Below, piece by piece: positions 47,953 to 48,982 of a stretch of 48,982 nucleotides of DNA. The translations under genes were made by a program, and so were the position numbers. Location of the stretch: positions 154,209 through 203,190 of the forward strand of contig OOHM01000001.1 of NCBI GenBank assembly GCA_900320405.1, in the 5' to 3' direction. Position 1 is the first letter of the stretch, and each line of letters opens with the position of its first letter. The stretch comes from an uncultured Pseudomonadota bacterium (GTDB taxonomy: Bacteria; Pseudomonadota; Alphaproteobacteria; Rs-D84). The notes beneath the pieces are model-generated. The model was not told where the DNA came from, made no database searches, and saw only the letters and a list, made by a program, of their open reading frames with translations.

Positions 47953-48982
47953 ATGGGAAATTTTATCAAAACACAAACTTCGTTTGAAAACGGCGAAGTA
48001 TCACCAAATTTTTTTGCAAATTCTGATATTCATGGACTGGCGCACTTGGAAAATATGGATGTGATACCTGGGGGTGGGCTTCGTCGCAGACCTGGATTAA
48101 AAAAAATTGCTAAATTGTCCGCAAATGCGCGACTTGTTCCGTTTTCGATTTCTGAAACAGAACATTATATTTTGGCAATAATGAACGGTCTGATTCGTAT
48201 TTTTTCCGGGGATTCTTTTGTCCAAGATGTTTTTGCACCGTGGTCTGCGGCAGATGTAGGTTTGGTGCAATATGCCCAACGTTTCGGTACGATGATATTT
48301 GTTCATCCAAATTACAGGCCAAAAATATTATGTCGTGATAATGGCATTTTTAAGTTTGTAAATTTTTCATTCACATCGTCTGATGGTGGCGAGAATGTCG
48401 ATATGCCGTTTATGCGTTTCGAAGATTCAGACAACATCAGCATCACAATAACAATGTCGAACAACACGGCGCATCTTAATACGAATCAGGATTTTTGGAC
48501 ATCGGCAAACGTGGATGGTCATATATCGATGTTGGGAAAAACTTGGTTAATAACATCGTATATTGGCCCCCGTGAAGTCACCGCGGCGTGTAATGGTGTT
48601 TTTACGATACCAAATTCACCAATCACAGATTGGCAAGAGGCCGTATTCAGTCCGCGTCGCGGATGGCCGGCAAGTATAACATTTCACCAAAATCGTTTGG
48701 TCTTTGGCGGATCAAAATCTTGGCCGGGTGGTATATGGATGTCGTGTGTTGGAAACCATAAAAATTTTAATACAGGTACAGGATTGGATGACCAAGCGAT
48801 ATACATCACACTGTTGTCATCGCGTCGCCAACATATTTGCACATTGGTCAGCAGTGATAATCTGCAAATTCTTACATCCGAAGGTGAATGGGCGGTGTCC
48901 AACAAACCGCTTACCCCGGAATCGGTAGATATAAAAATGCATACGACAATTGGATGTATCGCAGACAGGTATTTGCCACCAC
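47953..48982 (+). CDS. Tail tubular B-like virion protein, N-terminal part
   Basis: The gene runs past the right edge; 343 codons are visible. TSFENGEVSPNFFANSDIHG, MDVIPGGGLRRRPGLKKIAK and PFSISETEHYILAIMNGLIR are the usual start of long podovirus tail-tube/stabilisation proteins (FxxGExSP...RPG...). Later WPASITFHQNRLVFGGS is the conserved NRLxFxGS region. GGGGGAT 6 nt before ATG. The C-terminus and any following tail genes are outside. Confidence 0.85.
   Translation, partial: MGNFIKTQTSFENGEVSPNFFANSDIHGLAHLENMDVIPGGGLRRRPGLKKIAKLSANARLVPFSISETEHYILAIMNGLIRIFSGDSFVQDVFAPWSAADVGLVQYAQRFGTMIFVHPNYRPKILCRDNGIFKFVNFSFTSSDGGENVDMPFMRFEDSDNISITITMSNNTAHLNTNQDFWTSANVDGHISMLGKTWLITSYIGPREVTAACNGVFTIPNSPITDWQEAVFSPRRGWPASITFHQNRLVFGGSKSWPGGIWMSCVGNHKNFNTGTGLDDQAIYITLLSSRRQHICTLVSSDNLQILTSEGEWAVSNKPLTPESVDIKMHTTIGCIADRYLPP

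Overview
The window looks like a chromosomal stretch of an uncultured, gut-type, anaerobic alphaproteobacterium. The base composition is AT-leaning by eye. The lineage call rests on an LpxI-type lipid A hydrolase, a serine recombinase next to a DUF2924 protein, an S24-type HTH regulator, two OMP-like beta-barrels and two lipoproteins, and an oxygen-sensitive class III ribonucleotide reductase. It is inference; no database search was possible.

Layout. (1) 1-5.4 kb is core metabolism: the tail of a PH-domain protein, a fatty-acyl-AMP/CoA ligase, and an anaerobic ribonucleotide reductase operon. NrdD is split there: the glycyl-radical C-terminal domain is a separate 62-codon gene between the large subunit and the NrdG activase. 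Two NrdR-like boxes lie on the promoter. (2) A tRNA-Ser(UGA) at 5.5 kb is followed by about 24 kb of accessory DNA. It holds a large serine recombinase with a HEPN-motif protein and DUF2924, an ankyrin protein, and a mostly minus-strand island (11.4-22 kb). The island has two transglutaminase-like cysteine-hydrolase candidates, two HExxH zincin-like proteins, an SF2 helicase ending in four perfectly phased 74-residue repeats, an ABC-F protein with a structured leader, an ABC exporter and acetyltransferases, one of them broken. A phage packaging block (terminase large subunit, DUF5681 small-subunit-like protein, ParB-methyltransferase) and an HNH-like gene follow. Next come a NUDIX protein, a Fic-fold protein with a degenerate active site, and unknowns. 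(3) 30-44.2 kb is mostly housekeeping: gapA, miaA, an APH-like kinase, priA, an orphan VirB11-type ATPase, lipoproteins, lpxI, two outer-membrane barrels, an RNA methyltransferase, and birA. It also holds a convincing minus-strand sRNA gene with two pyrimidine-rich, anti-Shine-Dalgarno loops, divergent from a small HTH regulator. (4) From 44.2 kb to the end is a podovirus-like virion module: SleB-type hydrolase, holin candidate, scaffold, a lysine/alanine-rich histone-H1-like protein, capsid, tail-tube adaptors. Its promoter is followed at once by two intrinsic terminators. No portal or integrase is seen, and the only terminase in view is 20 kb away on the other strand, so a domesticated, gene-transfer-agent-like element is possible but unproven.

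Several genes (miaA, the wHTH gene before birA, possibly one transglutaminase-like gene) have a -10 box 6-7 nt before the ATG, suggesting leaderless mRNAs. Stretches over 300 bp without a protein gene are 1922-2421 (divergent promoter region with NrdR boxes and a hairpin), 26198-26640 (promoters, repeats, a terminator) and 42435-42785 (the sRNA and its control region).
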